From Chitinophagaceae bacterium (GTDB taxonomy: Bacteria; Bacteroidota; Bacteroidia; Chitinophagales; Chitinophagaceae), in assembly GCA_947483345.1 (NCBI GenBank), contig CANKNL010000012.1, positions 1 to 25,026 on the forward strand: DNA of 25,026 nt, given 5' to 3'. Both the position numbers and the translations under genes were made by a program. The notes under the pieces were generated by a model. That model did no database searches. It saw only the letters and a list, made by a program, of their open reading frames with translations, and had not been told where the DNA came from. This document shows, in pieces, positions 1 through 7,857 of the stretch. The stretch's first letter is position 1, and each line of letters opens with the position of its first letter.

Positions 1-1
1 A

Positions 2-256
2 AAAATATCCTCCACGCTTATTTTAGAAGATGAGATAGAAAAGAACCTGAGCTACCTCATCATGCAAAAGCATACCGGCTTAACGGTAGAAATACATCCT
101 ATTTTACATTCCTATCTTACCAAAGGATTTTTATTTTCAAAGCTTTCCAGATGGAGGCGCAAATACAAACAGCGCATTAAATTAAAAGCCAACAGCAATT
201 ATCACTTAACTGAGTTTCATTTTTTTGATGATAGTGATGAGGAAATAAAATTGTAA
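2..256 (+). CDS. rng: Ribonuclease G/E family protein, C-terminal fragment
   Basis: Only the last 84 residues are in the window; the reading frame is open from base 2 and ends at TAA 254-256. The tail runs from KISSTLILEDEIEKNLSYL through EIHPILHSYL to a terminal LTEFHFFDDSDEEIKL. This matches the end of Bacteroidota Rne/Rng-family ribonucleases, where a 'VHP...Y' strand and a closing 'EEIKL' are typical. The family cuts single-stranded A/U-rich RNA, acting in 5S/16S rRNA maturation and mRNA decay. The catalytic S1 and DNase I-like domains lie outside the window. The stop codon abuts the convergent stop codon of the XRE gene at 257, with no spacer. The family call rests on recalled C-terminal similarity only. 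Confidence 0.75.
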   Translation, partial: KISSTLILEDEIEKNLSYLIMQKHTGLTVEIHPILHSYLTKGFLFSKLSRWRRKYKQRIKLKANSNYHLTEFHFFDDSDEEIKL

Positions 257-457
257 TTAATCATTATCTTCTAAAATAAAAATATCTTCTACATTTTTAT
301 TAAATACGTTGGCAATTTTTATTGCTAAAACAGTTGAAGGTATATACTTAGCTGACTCAATAGCTATAACCGATTGTCTTGAAACATTTATCAGTTCGGC
401 CAGTTCGGCCTGTGTAATATTTTTTACTGCACGTTCAATTCTAATGGAGTTTTTCAT
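257..457 (-). CDS. Small XRE-family helix-turn-helix regulator (66 aa)
   Basis: A compact Cro/CI-type DNA-binding protein. Residues 1-60 form one HTH_3 domain: IRIERAVKNITQAELAELI, then VSRQSVIAIESAKYIPS as recognition helix and following turn, then a helix LAIKIANVFNKNVEDIF. The frame is open further upstream to 565, but that part overlaps the neighbouring membrane-protein gene and is not HTH-like. The ATG at 455-457 gives the normal length for this family. Only 5 bases separate it from the stop of the upstream membrane-protein gene, so the two are almost certainly co-transcribed. Pairs of a small XRE regulator and a multi-pass membrane protein are common in Bacteroidota and Firmicutes; the signal they sense is unknown. 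Likely autoregulated through the repeat cluster at 989-1019 (inference). Confidence 0.85.
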   Translation of the reverse strand: MKNSIRIERAVKNITQAELAELINVSRQSVIAIESAKYIPSTVLAIKIANVFNKNVEDIFILEDND

Positions 458-462
458 TACGC

Positions 463-957
463 TTAATTGGTGTTTGAAACTTTGCGCCAATGCAACACAT
501 AATTGAATCGGGAAATATAAAACAACCAGAATAACAAAACTGAACATAAAATAAATAAGAACCAACCTGCATCTCCGGTTGGCTCTGTTCTTAATACAAA
601 CATGATAACAAACGTTAGCATAAAGAAAATAAGTTGTACCAAGGCTGATAACTGAAAACTTTCTAATCTTATTCTTGAAATAAATTCATCCTCTTTTTTC
701 TCTTTGGAAAAACTTATAAAATACAATCCTGTTAAACAGCAGAAAAATGATACCAACAGAAAAATAACATTTGGCAAATGATAAAAAGCTATTGGATTAC
801 CATTTTGAGTGTAACCATTTTTATTATCTCCAGTTATAAAAAAAAGCAGATTTGTAAAAACCCCCCTTTGAATGGCTATCCAGCCAATTAAACCTAATGG
901 AAATAAAAATGCACCTATTTTTTTATACTTATTTGGTAATAGATATTTTGCACCCAT
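463..957 (-). CDS. Multi-pass membrane protein paired with XRE regulator (164 aa)
   Basis: I do not recognise a named family. The protein has about four hydrophobic segments: near residues 14-30 (GAFLFPLGLIGWIAI), 63-82 (VIFLLVSFFCCLTGLYF), 105-122 (ALVQLIFFMLTFVIMFVL) and 130-148 (AGWFLFILCSVLLFWLFYI). A charged cytosolic-looking loop, KEKKEDEFISRIRLESFQ, lies between the second and third. Gene order (membrane protein first, XRE gene 5 bases downstream) matches integral-membrane/HTH pairs in which the two products are thought to work together in stress or envelope sensing. The start is the ATG at 955-957, preceded by an A+T-rich leader with a candidate promoter and operator. No signal peptide or catalytic motif is visible. 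Confidence 0.75.
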   Translation of the reverse strand: MGAKYLLPNKYKKIGAFLFPLGLIGWIAIQRGVFTNLLFFITGDNKNGYTQNGNPIAFYHLPNVIFLLVSFFCCLTGLYFISFSKEKKEDEFISRIRLESFQLSALVQLIFFMLTFVIMFVLRTEPTGDAGWFLFILCSVLLFWLFYISRFNYVLHWRKVSNTN

Positions 958-972
958 AATAAATAATTTATT

Positions 973-1019
973 GCAAAGTAATCTTTTATTTACATTTTGT
1001 AAAGTAAAGTTTACATTTT
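973..1019 (-). promoter_or_regulatory. Putative promoter and XRE operator cluster
   Basis: Upstream of the membrane-protein/XRE pair lie two direct copies of TTTACATTTT, at 989-998 and 1010-1019. Their 21-base spacing puts them on the same face of the helix. The first is part of a perfect dyad TTTACA-TTT-TGTAAA (989-1003), and the second overlaps GTAAA-G-TTTAC (1004-1014). A near-consensus Bacteroidota -7 box (TTACTTTG on the minus strand) lies at 974-981. Two phased dyads over a promoter next to an XRE gene suggest autoregulation. This is inference from pattern and position. Confidence 0.5.
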
Positions 1020-1020
1020 A

Positions 1021-1050
1021 TATAAAAATTAACCCCGCCGGAACGGGGTA
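1021..1050 (-). terminator. Rho-independent terminator of tig
   Basis: On the minus strand, downstream of tig, ACCCCG (1044-1049) pairs with CGGGGT (1032-1037) around a 6-base loop and is followed by TTAATTTTTATA. It separates tig from the downstream membrane-protein/XRE pair. Confidence 0.7.
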
Positions 1051-1068
1051 ACTACATTTTATATTTTT

Positions 1069-2436
1069 TTAATGTTCGTGGTGATGTTGCATGGCTGTTA
1101 ACTCCTCTGCTGTTACTGTTTTCTCTTTTGCCTTTGCCTGGCCTTCTATCCAGTTAAACAGTTTATCGGTAATTAAACGGCGATAACTGCTGTCAACCTG
1201 CTTTTCATCCTTCATCATGCGGTCGATATAACTTTCGATCCAACCCGTATCTTCACCCAGGTTCATGGTTCCAAAATAGCGCATGATCTCTACTTTCATG
1301 TATGCTCTCAACTCATCATTACCAACTTCCAGTCCGTGCTCCTTAATTAATTTATCGCTGATTAAAGTCCATTTTAACTGATTGATAAATGTGGGAAATT
1401 CGGTTTCAACCTGCTCGGGCGTTTTTTCCTTTTCTCCGCCGGTTTGTAACCAGCGCTTTAAAAACTCAACCGGAAAATCCATTTTGGTTTCGTCTATCAG
1501 GTAATGATATAATTGATCCTGCAGTTGATTGCGACTTTGGCCCTTCCAGTAATTTTCAATTTCTTCTTTTATGGAATCTCTTAATTCAGATTCTGTTTTA
1601 ATGTCTTTAGCCGGATAGATTTCTTTAAAGAAATCTTCTGTAAGCTCCCGTTTTTCAACCAACCCGATCTTTACGATCTCCAGATTAAAATATTTTTTTG
1701 CAGCTTCCTTATCATCCTTATCAAAACCCAGATCCTGTAAAAACATACCCAGTTTATCATCATCAAAAGCCTTACTCAACTGTACAGTAACTGTTTCGCC
1801 AACTTTTTTACCTGTGAATTTTTTCTGGGTAGCTGCAGTTAAGTATTTGAGGATAACAGAGTTTTCCTTACTTACTCCACCTTCAACAACAGTACCATCC
1901 TTATCAGCTTCGGTAAACAGGATATTCAGTACATGCTCCTCATTATCGATGGTTTCGGGCTCAGTCATCTTACCGCCCTTGATCTGCATACGACTTATTT
2001 CTTCATCAACCATTGTATCGGTTGCCACTACCTGATGCAGGGTAACTTTTGCTTTGGCCACATCAGCCATGGTATAATCGGGTTTCAGGCCAATTTCGAA
2101 TGCAAATTCATAATCTGCCGGGTTATTCATATCCATATCACGCAGATCATTACTTAATGGTAATGGCTGTCCGAATATCTCGGGCTTTTCGGCATTTAAC
2201 CAGGTATACAGTTCTTTTTCTACTGATTTTAAAATTTCATCAGTAAAAATTGAAGCGCCGTGCATTTTTCTGATCATCCCGGGAGGTACCATTCCTTTTC
2301 TAAAACCAGGGATATTGGCTGTTTTACTGTATTCCTTCAGCTTTTTATCAAATGCCGGTAAATAATCGTCCTTACTCACTTTTACGGTTAATTTATCATG
2401 TAACTGACCGATGTTTTCTCTTGTAACTGTTGCCAT
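1069..2436 (-). CDS. tig: Trigger factor (ribosome-associated chaperone)
   Basis: 455 residues, the usual length for Bacteroidota trigger factors. The N-terminal ribosome-docking domain carries the signature loop GFRKGMVP at residues 44-51, which contacts ribosomal protein L23 at the exit tunnel. The middle third (about 150-260) is where the FKBP-like peptidyl-prolyl isomerase domain sits in the family. It keeps a short GKKVGETVTV strand but looks degenerate, so isomerase activity is doubtful. The C-terminal helical arms (about 270-440) are charged and helix-rich. The protein ends in a His-rich tail, MQHHHEH, which is unusual but seen in some homologues. The start ATG at 2434-2436 gives a full N-terminal domain. 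The gene is apparently monocistronic, with a terminator at 1021-1050. Confidence 0.93.
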   Translation of the reverse strand: MATVTRENIGQLHDKLTVKVSKDDYLPAFDKKLKEYSKTANIPGFRKGMVPPGMIRKMHGASIFTDEILKSVEKELYTWLNAEKPEIFGQPLPLSNDLRDMDMNNPADYEFAFEIGLKPDYTMADVAKAKVTLHQVVATDTMVDEEISRMQIKGGKMTEPETIDNEEHVLNILFTEADKDGTVVEGGVSKENSVILKYLTAATQKKFTGKKVGETVTVQLSKAFDDDKLGMFLQDLGFDKDDKEAAKKYFNLEIVKIGLVEKRELTEDFFKEIYPAKDIKTESELRDSIKEEIENYWKGQSRNQLQDQLYHYLIDETKMDFPVEFLKRWLQTGGEKEKTPEQVETEFPTFINQLKWTLISDKLIKEHGLEVGNDELRAYMKVEIMRYFGTMNLGEDTGWIESYIDRMMKDEKQVDSSYRRLITDKLFNWIEGQAKAKEKTVTAEELTAMQHHHEH

Positions 2437-2468
2437 TTGAAGTGTTTAAAATTTTAAAAAGGCTTAAG

Positions 2469-2522
2469 GGTTTAAAGGTTTTATTCAATTGTGTTACACC
2501 TTTAAACCTTTAAACCTTTAAA
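2469..2522 (-). repeat. Inverted repeat and tandem CCTTTAAA repeats, possible tRNA terminator
   Basis: Three perfect tandem copies of CCTTTAAA span 2499-2522. GGTTTAAAGGT (2469-2479) is an exact inverted copy of ACCTTTAAACC (2498-2508). A transcript leaving tRNA-Leu on the minus strand could fold an 11-bp hairpin here and then runs into CCTTTTTAAAATTTT. It may serve as the tRNA terminator; simple repeat expansion is the alternative. Confidence 0.5.
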
Positions 2523-2532
2523 CTTACGTTTG

Positions 2533-2614
2533 TGCGGATAATAGGGGTCGAACCTACATGGATTGCTCCGCCAGATCCTAAGTCTGGTGCGTCTGCCAAT
2601 TTCGCCATATCCGC
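2533..2614 (-). tRNA. tRNA-Leu (UAG anticodon)
   Basis: Read on the minus strand, GCGGATA (5') pairs perfectly with TATCCGC (3') as the acceptor stem. The D-arm begins TGGCGAAATTGGCAGACGC. The anticodon stem CCAGA/TCTGG encloses the loop CTTAGGA, which gives anticodon TAG (reads CUA and probably other CUN codons). A short class II variable arm follows, then the T-arm with GGTTCGACCCC. The length is 82 bases with discriminator A; CCA is not encoded. Confidence 0.95.
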
Positions 2615-2624
2615 TTAAGGGCTG

Positions 2625-2632
2625 CAAAAGTA
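2625..2632 (-). promoter_or_regulatory. -7 promoter box of tRNA-Leu
   Basis: TACTTTTG on the minus strand is an exact match to the Bacteroidota -7 consensus TAnnTTTG. It ends 10 bases before the mature tRNA 5' end at 2614. The -33 element is not clear. Confidence 0.55.
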
Positions 2633-2687
2633 AGGCATTTATGCAAAACAGAAAACAGAATTGTTTACGTAAATTCGTACCTAACAG

Positions 2688-4925
2688 ATGGAAACCGCCA
2701 TAAACATACCAAAATACGATCTCAACGAGGAAGATGAAAAAAAAGAGATCCTTCGGCATTACCGTGGGCTTTTGCGTGTTTTAAAGCTGAAATTAAAGCC
2801 CGGAGATAAACAATTACTACGCACGGCTTTTGAAATGGCTGCCAAAGCCCATGAAACCATGCGCCGTAAGAGTGGCGAACCCTATATTCTGCATCCCATT
2901 GCTGTAGCTAAAATTTGTGTTGAAGAGATTGGCCTGGGGATTCGCAGTACCATCTGTGCCTTATTACATGATACCGTTGAAGACACCGATATTTCGTTAG
3001 AAGATATTCAACGGGAATTTGGGATTGAAGTGACTAAAATTGTTGATGGGCTTACCAAGATCAATACGGTAATGGACACCAACAGTACACAACAAGCCGA
3101 AAATTTTAAGAAGATCTTACTAACCCTAACCGATGACCCAAGGGTTATATTAATCAAACTTGCCGACCGGCTGCATAATATGCGTACGCTGGAAAGCATG
3201 AAAAGAGAGAAGCAGTTAAAAATTTCGAGCGAAACGATTTTTGTATATGCCCCGCTGGCGCACCGCATGGGTTTGTATAATATTAAGACCGAAATGGAAG
3301 ATCTGGCCATGAAATATATGGAGCCGGACACCTACAGATACATTGCGCAAAAATTAAGTGATACCAAAAGGGAACGCACCAAATACATCAATGACTTTAT
3401 CAGACCTTTAAAAGAAAAATTAGACAAAGCTGAATTTGAATTTGACATTTATGGCCGGCCAAAAAGCATTCACTCCATCTGGAATAAGATGAAAAAAAAG
3501 GGAGTTAGTTTTGAAGAAGTGTACGACCTTTTTGCCATCCGTATTCTTGTTAATGCCAGTTTGGAAAAAGAAAAAGAAGACTGTTGGAAAGTGTACAGTA
3601 TCATTACCGATGAATATAACCCATCGCCCGAAAGATTAAGAGACTGGTTAAGTAATCCTAAAAGTAATGGTTATGAAGCTTTGCACACCACGGTGATGGG
3701 ACCGCATGGCAAATGGGTAGAGGTGCAGATAAGGACCAAACGAATGAATGAAATAGCTGAAAAAGGATTGGCTGCGCATTGGAAATACAAAGAAGGTAAG
3801 GAAGACGAAAGCCGCTTTGACAAATGGTTTCATCAGATCAGGGAAGCCCTTACCAACCCAGATGAAAACTCCATAGATTTTTTACAGGATTTTAAAACCT
3901 CTTTTCTTGCCGAAGAGATTTATGTGTATACCCCCAAGGGAGAAGTGAAGATGCTACCCATTGGCGCTTCGGCATTAGACTTTGCTTTTGGTGTACATAC
4001 GGCCATTGGCAGTAAATGTATTGGCGCAAAAGTAAATCACAAACTGGTACCCATCAGTTATAAATTACGCAGTGGCGATCAGATTGAAATTATTACCAGC
4101 GCCAAACAAAAACCCAATATTGAGTGGCTCAATTTTGTGGTAACCAGTAAGGCCAAATCAAAAATAAAAGACACCCTTAAAGAAGAAAAAAGAAAAATTG
4201 CCGATGAGGGGAAATATACATTACAAAGAAAACTGGAAGGCATTGGTGCCTCTATGAGTTATAGTAATCTGGAAGAACTTTCAAATTTTTACAAAACGGG
4301 TTCATCACTTGATCTGTTGTATGACATTGCTGTTAAAAAAATTGATCTTAAAGAATTAAAAGAATTTACTGTTCATGGCGATAAATTAATTGCGCCCAAG
4401 CCGGTTAAGCTAACCCCTGAAGACAAATCGGATAAGGAGCAATTTGTAAAGCATTATGATAAAAAAGATGCCGAGCTAATCATTTTTGGAGAAAGCAGCG
4501 ATAAAATACAATATGCTTTAGCCAATTGCTGCAAACCAATACCGGGCGATGATGTATTTGGTTTTGTAACCACCGGCGAAGGATTAAAAATACACCGTAC
4601 CAATTGCCCTAATGCCGCCAGGTTATTAGCAAACTACGGGCACCGGGTAGTAAAAACCAAGTGGGCAAAAAATAAAGAGATCTCTTTTCTTACGGGTTTA
4701 AAAATTATCGGACTGGATGATGTAGGTGTTATTCATAAAATCACCAACCTCATTAGTGGTGAATTGAAATTTAATATTTCGGCAATGACGATTGAAGCCA
4801 AAGAAGGTATTTTTGAAGGCAATGTAAAAATATTTGTTAGAGACAAAGAAGAATTGGATGAACTGGTAGAGCGATTGGTTTCCATGAGCGGAATTGAACG
4901 GGTAGACCGATATGATACAGAGTAA
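2688..4925 (+). CDS. rel: Bifunctional (p)ppGpp synthetase/hydrolase, Rel/SpoT family
   Basis: 745 residues, full length for a long RelA-SpoT homologue. The N-terminal HD hydrolase domain keeps its metal-binding set, with His55, His69 and HDTVEDT at 94-100, so (p)ppGpp breakdown should be active. The synthetase domain (about 225-350) has GRPKSIHSIWNKM, EEVYDLFAIRILV and YEALHTTVMGPHG, including the catalytic Glu-containing strand. A TGS domain follows at about 405-467 (EEIYVYTPKGEVKMLP), then a helical region. A conserved Cys segment, NCCKPIPGDDVFGF with a later HRTNCPNA, begins near 612, and an ACT domain occupies the last 80 residues. Both catalytic centres look intact, so this is probably the single bifunctional stringent-response enzyme usual in Bacteroidota. 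It starts divergently from tRNA-Leu and is followed by a terminator at 4941. Confidence 0.95.
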   Translation: METAINIPKYDLNEEDEKKEILRHYRGLLRVLKLKLKPGDKQLLRTAFEMAAKAHETMRRKSGEPYILHPIAVAKICVEEIGLGIRSTICALLHDTVEDTDISLEDIQREFGIEVTKIVDGLTKINTVMDTNSTQQAENFKKILLTLTDDPRVILIKLADRLHNMRTLESMKREKQLKISSETIFVYAPLAHRMGLYNIKTEMEDLAMKYMEPDTYRYIAQKLSDTKRERTKYINDFIRPLKEKLDKAEFEFDIYGRPKSIHSIWNKMKKKGVSFEEVYDLFAIRILVNASLEKEKEDCWKVYSIITDEYNPSPERLRDWLSNPKSNGYEALHTTVMGPHGKWVEVQIRTKRMNEIAEKGLAAHWKYKEGKEDESRFDKWFHQIREALTNPDENSIDFLQDFKTSFLAEEIYVYTPKGEVKMLPIGASALDFAFGVHTAIGSKCIGAKVNHKLVPISYKLRSGDQIEIITSAKQKPNIEWLNFVVTSKAKSKIKDTLKEEKRKIADEGKYTLQRKLEGIGASMSYSNLEELSNFYKTGSSLDLLYDIAVKKIDLKELKEFTVHGDKLIAPKPVKLTPEDKSDKEQFVKHYDKKDAELIIFGESSDKIQYALANCCKPIPGDDVFGFVTTGEGLKIHRTNCPNAARLLANYGHRVVKTKWAKNKEISFLTGLKIIGLDDVGVIHKITNLISGELKFNISAMTIEAKEGIFEGNVKIFVRDKEELDELVERLVSMSGIERVDRYDTE

Positions 4926-4940
4926 GGCGGGCCCTTCCTT

Positions 4941-4960
4941 GAACGACGTTCGTTCTTTTT
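4941..4960 (+). terminator. Rho-independent terminator of rel
   Basis: A perfect 6-bp stem GAACGA/TCGTTC with a 3-base loop CGT (4941-4955) is followed directly by TTTTT (4956-4960), 15 bases after the rel stop codon. Confidence 0.75.
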
Positions 4961-5089
4961 AAAAAAACCAGTGGGAAGGAAATGGAGAAGATATTAGCGA
5001 AGAATTAAATTAATAAACATAAAAAATCTCGAATTAAAAATCACCCAAATCGAGTTCCCTCTTCTTTGGCGAGGGATTGGGCAGAGGTT

Positions 5090-5266
5090 ATGCAGGAAAT
5101 AATAAACCGTTTGAAGGAAAATGCAGGTCTTTCGGATGAGCAGGCAGCAAAAGCACTGGAAACCATTAAAGATTTTGTAAAGGAAAAATTTCCAATGCTG
5201 GGTGGTGCTGTAGATAACATGTTTGGCGCATCCCATGGGGATTCTTCGGATGAGCCGGGGATGTAA
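5090..5266 (+). CDS. Small conserved helical protein (58 aa), function unknown
   Basis: Begins MQEIINRLKENAGLSDEQAAKALETI and ends with an acidic, Gly/Ser-rich tail. It reads as two or three short amphipathic helices with a KFPMLGGAVDNMFG motif. The pattern (residue 'AGLSDEQA.KA', then 'FVKEKFPML') resembles tiny conserved proteins of Bacteroidota that I can place only as hypothetical. The frame is open to a TTG at 5066, but the ATG at 5090 leaves the helix complete and has AGAGG just upstream. The region upstream (5056-5076) forms a TCCCTC/GAGGGA hairpin, so translation initiation might be affected by folding (inference). Its stop lies one base before the end of the convergent acyl-CoA dehydrogenase gene. 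Confidence 0.65.
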   Translation: MQEIINRLKENAGLSDEQAAKALETIKDFVKEKFPMLGGAVDNMFGASHGDSSDEPGM

Positions 5267-5267
5267 T

Positions 5268-6407
5268 TTATTTTAATACTTCCCTGCTGATGACCAGTTT
5301 TTGAATTTCGCTGGTTCCTTCTCCAATGGTACACAGTTTACTGTCTCTGTAAAATTTTTCAACAGGAAAATCTTTGGTGTATCCATAACCGCCAAAAATT
5401 TGCACGGCATCTGTACTCACTTTTACAGCTACTTCACTGCTGTAATATTTTGCCATGGCCGATTCTTTGGTCATGGGTAAATGCCGCATTTTTAAATCGC
5501 AGGCCAGTTTTATCAACAAATCTGCCGCTTCAATTTCTGTTGCCATATCGGCCAGTTTAAAACTGATGCCCTGAAAATTGGCAATGGGCTGATCGAACTG
5601 ATGCCTTTCTTTTGCATATTGCAATGATGCTTCATAAGCGCCCCTGGCAATGCCCAGGCCAAGTGCTGCAATAGATATGCGGCCACCATCCAAAACTTTC
5701 ATACTTTGTTTAAATCCTTGTCCCACATCCCCAATTCGGTTGGCATCAGAAATTTTACAGTTATCAAAAATCATTTCGGCAGTTTCGCTGGCCCGCATGC
5801 CCAATTTATTTTCTTTTTTACCGGCGCTAAAACCTGCTGTGCCTCTTTCTACAATAAATGTTGTTGAATTATCTTTTGTTCTCGGCTCGCCTGTTCTGCA
5901 TATCACTACGGCCACATCGCCACTCTTGCCGTGGGTGATCCACGATTTGGTACCGTTAATAATCCAATCATCGCCATCTTTAACAGCCGTTGTCTTCATA
6001 TTACCAGCATCACTACCGGTGTTGGCTTCTGTTAATCCCCAGGCTCCGATATATTCGGCTGTAGCCAGTTTGGTTAAATATTTTTTCTTTTGTGCTTCGT
6101 TTCCAAAAGCTAAAATATGACCGGTACAAAGCGAATTATGTGCGGCTAATGATAACCCAATTGAACCGCAAACTTTTGATATTTCCTGGATAATGGCATT
6201 GTATTCAAAATACCCCAGGCCACTACCACCATATTGTTCCGGCACTAAAACGCCCATCAGGCCCAGCTTCCCCATTTCCTTGAAAATGTGCACCGGAAAT
6301 TCCTGGCTCTCATCCCAGTCCATTAAATGGGGTTTAATATATTGTATGGCAAATTCTTTAGCGGTTTGTGCAACCTGCCTTGTAAGTTCTGTTGTAGTAA
6401 AATTCAT
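5268..6407 (-). CDS. Acyl-CoA dehydrogenase
   Basis: 379 residues, the standard length of the FAD-dependent short/medium-chain family. It catalyses alpha-beta dehydrogenation of acyl-CoA, passing electrons to ETF. The flavin/substrate signature GAWGLTEANTGSDAG is in the middle beta domain. WIINGTKSWITHG follows, then the helical C-terminal domain with RHQFDQPIANFQ and QIFGGYGYTKDFPVEKFYRD. The catalytic base is Glu363 in IGEGTSEIQ, at the position used by short- and medium-chain enzymes. Likely roles are fatty-acid beta-oxidation or branched-chain amino acid breakdown; the sequence alone does not settle the chain length. It is encoded alone, convergent with the small gene at 5090. Confidence 0.93.
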   Translation of the reverse strand: MNFTTTELTRQVAQTAKEFAIQYIKPHLMDWDESQEFPVHIFKEMGKLGLMGVLVPEQYGGSGLGYFEYNAIIQEISKVCGSIGLSLAAHNSLCTGHILAFGNEAQKKKYLTKLATAEYIGAWGLTEANTGSDAGNMKTTAVKDGDDWIINGTKSWITHGKSGDVAVVICRTGEPRTKDNSTTFIVERGTAGFSAGKKENKLGMRASETAEMIFDNCKISDANRIGDVGQGFKQSMKVLDGGRISIAALGLGIARGAYEASLQYAKERHQFDQPIANFQGISFKLADMATEIEAADLLIKLACDLKMRHLPMTKESAMAKYYSSEVAVKVSTDAVQIFGGYGYTKDFPVEKFYRDSKLCTIGEGTSEIQKLVISREVLK

Positions 6408-6470
6408 ATAGCTATTGATCGTTAATGCCGCAATTTACAGATTTTTAAAGGACTTACACTTGTTAGTCTT

Positions 6471-7439
6471 TCATTTAACAGAAAGATACGGAGACAGTTT
6501 AATAAAAATGTCATCGGTTACCATCATCATTTTTTTAATGTCGTTTACTGATGAAAAATAACCGTGTTGGTTTCTATATTGTACGATGGCATTGGCCAAA
6601 TTATATCTGAGGTAGGGGTGTATTTTTAATTCATCAACTGTGGCCATGTTGATATTTAGTTTTTTAACGTCGGTATTGGTTATTACCAGTTTATCTTTTA
6701 TTTTTTGAAAGGTTGAATCGGGTAAAGCAAAAGTTTCTGCAACCTGGTTCAGGTTATAAAAACCACCAAGTTTATCCCGAAAACTGATGATTCGGTTGGC
6801 CAGTTTACTGCCAATACCGGGCAAGGCAATAAAGGCCGATGTATCTGCCTTGTTGATATCAACTGTTGTGATGCGGTATGTTGGTTTTTCATAAGTTTTT
6901 ACCGGTACTGCATGGTTAGATTGTTGAAAATCCGTACCGGGTTTTACTTCAATCTTTACATAGGGTAATAGCCTGTTCACTTCATCTGTATGTAGCCCCC
7001 ATATTTTTCCAATATCTTCCGGTTTATAAAACCTTCCCCCTTTTGCAGTGTAATTTTTAATGGTGCCTGCTGTTTTTTCGGTTACCCCTAATTTGATCCA
7101 GCCGGCGGCTGTTAATGTATTGGGATCAAAATAAAACAGTTCGCCGGTTGGTTTTTTATTGACCCCATTTTTTTCAGACGCCGGACCATTATTTCTGAAA
7201 TTATTGTCATCATAATCGCGGTTTGTGTAGGTAACCAAACTATCCTGTTGTTTAATTTGAAGGGCAGCAATTTCTTTTTCAAATGCCGTTTGATCAACCT
7301 GTTTTGATCTGATGAAAAAGGGAAATAAAAATGGCAAGACAATAAAAAATAATATCAAAACAACAACAGCTATGATCCCTGTACGTTCTTTAAGGGTAAA
7401 TGAAAGGTATTCGGGCAACTGTTTTTTGGGTGTGGCCAT
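6471..7439 (-). CDS. Membrane-anchored ComEA-like helix-hairpin-helix protein
   Basis: 322 residues from the ATG at 7437-7439. The frame is open to 7535, but the extra 32 residues have no family character, and the chosen start places the membrane helix at about residues 17-39 (GIIAVVVLILFFIVLPFLF) as expected. After a polar linker come three helix-hairpin-helix repeats. The first contains FDPNTLTAAGWIKLGV. The second has the best ComEA signature, DINKADTSAFIALPGIGSKLANRI with FRDKLGGFYNLNQV. The third, degenerate, contains LNINMATVDELKIHPYLRYN. HhH repeats bind DNA backbone non-specifically, and ComEA binds incoming DNA in competent cells. Many Bacteroidota carry such proteins without known competence, so a DNA-binding role is likely but uptake is only a possibility. 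Confidence 0.82.
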   Translation of the reverse strand: MATPKKQLPEYLSFTLKERTGIIAVVVLILFFIVLPFLFPFFIRSKQVDQTAFEKEIAALQIKQQDSLVTYTNRDYDDNNFRNNGPASEKNGVNKKPTGELFYFDPNTLTAAGWIKLGVTEKTAGTIKNYTAKGGRFYKPEDIGKIWGLHTDEVNRLLPYVKIEVKPGTDFQQSNHAVPVKTYEKPTYRITTVDINKADTSAFIALPGIGSKLANRIISFRDKLGGFYNLNQVAETFALPDSTFQKIKDKLVITNTDVKKLNINMATVDELKIHPYLRYNLANAIVQYRNQHGYFSSVNDIKKMMMVTDDIFIKLSPYLSVK

Positions 7440-7791
7440 GAGGCCCCCAAGATAAGGTTTGAAAAAATAAAATTCAAGGGAAAAAGACCGGTAAAAAATG
7501 TGGAAATTCACAAGATTAGTAGAAGAAGTTTTCAAGGTAATCTAACTTGTGTCTAATACAATAAAGGAAATTAATTAAACCAGAATGCGCTATAAAATTT
7601 TTAATAGCTCAGTAACTGCTGGTTTGCAGTTGGTTGGAGTATTATAAATTTGTGCAATGTGTAGGTTGGAAGTAAAATTTTAAAATTAAGAAGTGAAGAA
7701 TGTTATCGATTTTTTGTTGGTGGCAATGTTCTGTCCTAAGTGGGTCGGGCTGAATACCATCATTGATCTTAATCTCAACAGGCTCGGCTTT

Positions 7792-7857
7792 GCAAAATGT
7801 AAAAGAGCTACACGTTATTTTTAATTTAGTTAAGCGTGTAGCACATTTACATTTTGC
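7792..7857. repeat. 23-base near-perfect inverted repeat (long hairpin)
   Basis: The left arm 7792-7814 begins GCAAAATGTAAA and ends GCTACACG; the right arm is 7835-7857. They pair at 21 of 23 positions around an A+T-rich 20-base loop, and the two mismatches straddle one matched pair. There is no T-run beside it, so it is not a standard terminator. Candidates are a MITE/REP-like element or a structured RNA. Confidence 0.75.

Noticed and set aside
2499..2522. CRISPR array
   Set aside because: The repeats are 8 bases with no spacers, and no cas genes are present.
2502..2759. 85-codon minus-strand frame across tRNA-Leu
   Set aside because: It runs straight through the tRNA and into the start of rel; a chance frame.
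5650..6120. 156-codon plus-strand frame opposite the acyl-CoA dehydrogenase
   Set aside because: Antisense shadow of a well-conserved enzyme; no family character.
7648..7660. ATTTGTGCAATG on the plus strand, also found in the duplicated block (minus strand)
   Set aside because: Only 12 bases match and the surrounding sequence does not continue the similarity; probably chance.
7792..7857. Integron attC site
   Set aside because: The hairpin lacks the GTTRRRY/RYYYAAC core ends and there is no integrase gene in the window.
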